A stretch of DNA of 6,663 nt from positions 1-6,663 of the forward strand of contig SLST01000461.1 of the NCBI GenBank assembly GCA_007130265.1, written 5' to 3'. Below are positions 5,924 to 6,663 of the stretch, in pieces. A model generated the notes under the pieces. That model was not told where the DNA came from, made no database searches, and saw only the letters and a program-made list of their open reading frames with translations. The translations under genes and the position numbers were made by a program. The stretch is from Spirochaetales bacterium (GTDB lineage Bacteria > Spirochaetota > Spirochaetia > DSM-27196 > SLST01). The first letter of the stretch is position 1. Each line of letters begins with the position of its first letter.

Positions 5924-6663
5924 GACGACCTCCGTGACACGACGAACGATGCGGTGACGAGCAGCAGAATGACGGCCTGTATGACGGTCCCGAGCTCGAA
6001 GGTGAACTCAGTATGGAGCATCGATGCCTTGGTTCCGGCGTCGAGATAGGCGAACAGGAGCGCAGAGACGACCGCGCCGAGTGGGTGCAGTCGACCGACA
6101 AGCGCCACGGCGATGGCGTTCCATCCGATACCGCCGCTGAACCCGCTGATCGCCGCGTGGTAGGTTCCCGCGACCATCAGACCGCCGGTCAGCCCGTGCA
6201 GCCCTCCGGACACACCCATCGCGCCGAGTGTATAGGTAGTCGGGTGGATGCCGGCGTACGTCGCGAACTCCTCGTTCAGCCCGAAGATGCGCAGCTCGTA
6301 CCCGCGGACCGTGTAGAACAGCATCAGGTAGACCATCCCGGCAAGGACGAGCGCGATGGCGAATGAGAGATTGAGCTCGGACGGCGGAAAGAAACGCGGA
6401 AGCCAGTACTCACGGGCCAACCGCGCTGTGGCCAGGAGATTCCGGGTCGGGTCGTTTGCCGGGCCGACGATCAGGTACTCGGCCGCTGGAATCAGAGCGG
6501 CGGACAGCAGGTACGAGGTGATCAGCTCGGGTGCGTTCCAGAGTCGACGGAACAGGCCGGAAAGGGCGCCGAGAAGGGCGCCGGTAGCACTCGCCACGAT
6601 CAGCACGAGCAGCGTTCCAACGAGCCCGGGCAGTGTCGGCAGGGCGAGCCCTGCGAGCGTTCC
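5920..6663 (-). CDS. ABC importer permease, nucleoside/Bmp type (YufP/NupP-like), N-terminus beyond the window
   Basis: Partner permease of the same importer. The frame is open to the right edge, giving 247 residues with no true start in view. The GTG at 6606-6604 encodes an internal Val, because the preceding 19 codons remain open and hydrophobic. Relatives are about 350 residues, so roughly 100 are missing. The key region is TVRGYELRIFGLNEEFATYAGI (118-139 of the visible part), matching the GxxLRxxGxNxxxAxYAGI coupling loop of this family. GLHGLTGGLMVAGTYHAAISGFSGGIGWNAIAVALVGRLHPLG (154-196) follows, with helices before and after. A loop with GPANDPTRNLLATARLAREYWLPRF (67-91) probably faces outside. 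It comes first in the visible operon and overlaps the next permease by 4 bp. An ATP-binding subunit with two nucleotide-binding domains and a PnrA/BmpA-type lipoprotein would be expected further right. Confidence 0.87.
   Translation of the reverse strand, partial: GTLAGLALPTLPGLVGTLLVLIVASATGALLGALSGLFRRLWNAPELITSYLLSAALIPAAEYLIVGPANDPTRNLLATARLAREYWLPRFFPPSELNLSFAIALVLAGMVYLMLFYTVRGYELRIFGLNEEFATYAGIHPTTYTLGAMGVSGGLHGLTGGLMVAGTYHAAISGFSGGIGWNAIAVALVGRLHPLGAVVSALLFAYLDAGTKASMLHTEFTFELGTVIQAVILLLVTASFVVSRRSS
5928..5933 (-). promoter_or_regulatory. Ribosome binding site inside the upstream permease, fixing a GTG start
   Basis: On the minus strand GGAGGT (5933-5928) lies four bases before the GTG at 5923-5921 and inside the last codons of the upstream permease. 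It favours this GTG over the internal Met at residue 9 of the downstream permease. Confidence 0.75.

Noticed and set aside
6604..6606. GTG as the start of the right-edge permease
   Set aside because: The frame remains open and hydrophobic to the window edge, and the family needs about 100 more residues, so this is an internal valine.

Overview
This window comes from a bacterial chromosome with high GC (roughly 60% by eye) and densely packed housekeeping genes. I see no mobile element, CRISPR array, RNA gene or long non-coding stretch. All six genes are of recognisable families. The organism cannot be fixed from the sequence. A DUF3783-like protein, a PnrA/Yuf-type ABC permease pair and an ArgH of the 'LWxKGY...FTVGND' type would suit a high-GC spirochaete or a relative, but this is a low-confidence guess from memory.

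Layout: from the left edge to 987, two minus-strand genes form a coupled pair. A 128-residue DUF3783-like protein (601-987) comes first, and its stop codon overlaps the GTG start of hisC (1-604), which runs off the left edge. An 86-bp divergent control region (988-1073) separates this pair from clpB (1074-3668, plus strand), a full-length Hsp100 disaggregase with all key AAA+ motifs. After a 62-bp gap, argH (3731-5122, plus strand) encodes argininosuccinate lyase. On the minus strand from the right edge lie two overlapping permease genes of a nucleoside/basic-membrane-protein type ABC importer (5920-6663, N-terminus cut off, and 5087-5923). The second permease gene meets argH tail to tail with a 36-bp overlap.

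How they fit together: hisC and argH serve histidine and arginine synthesis, clpB serves protein quality control, and the permeases are two inner-membrane subunits of one importer whose ATPase and binding lipoprotein should lie beyond the right edge. These are separate functions rather than one pathway. The most interesting features are regulatory and architectural. A HAIR-like inverted repeat lies over a candidate promoter in the clpB divergent region. The DUF3783 gene, and less clearly argH, may be expressed from leaderless transcripts. Stop and start codons overlap as GTGA at two separate gene junctions. The octamer GCGATCGC and the tetramer GATC are strongly over-represented. I found no convincing new biological system.
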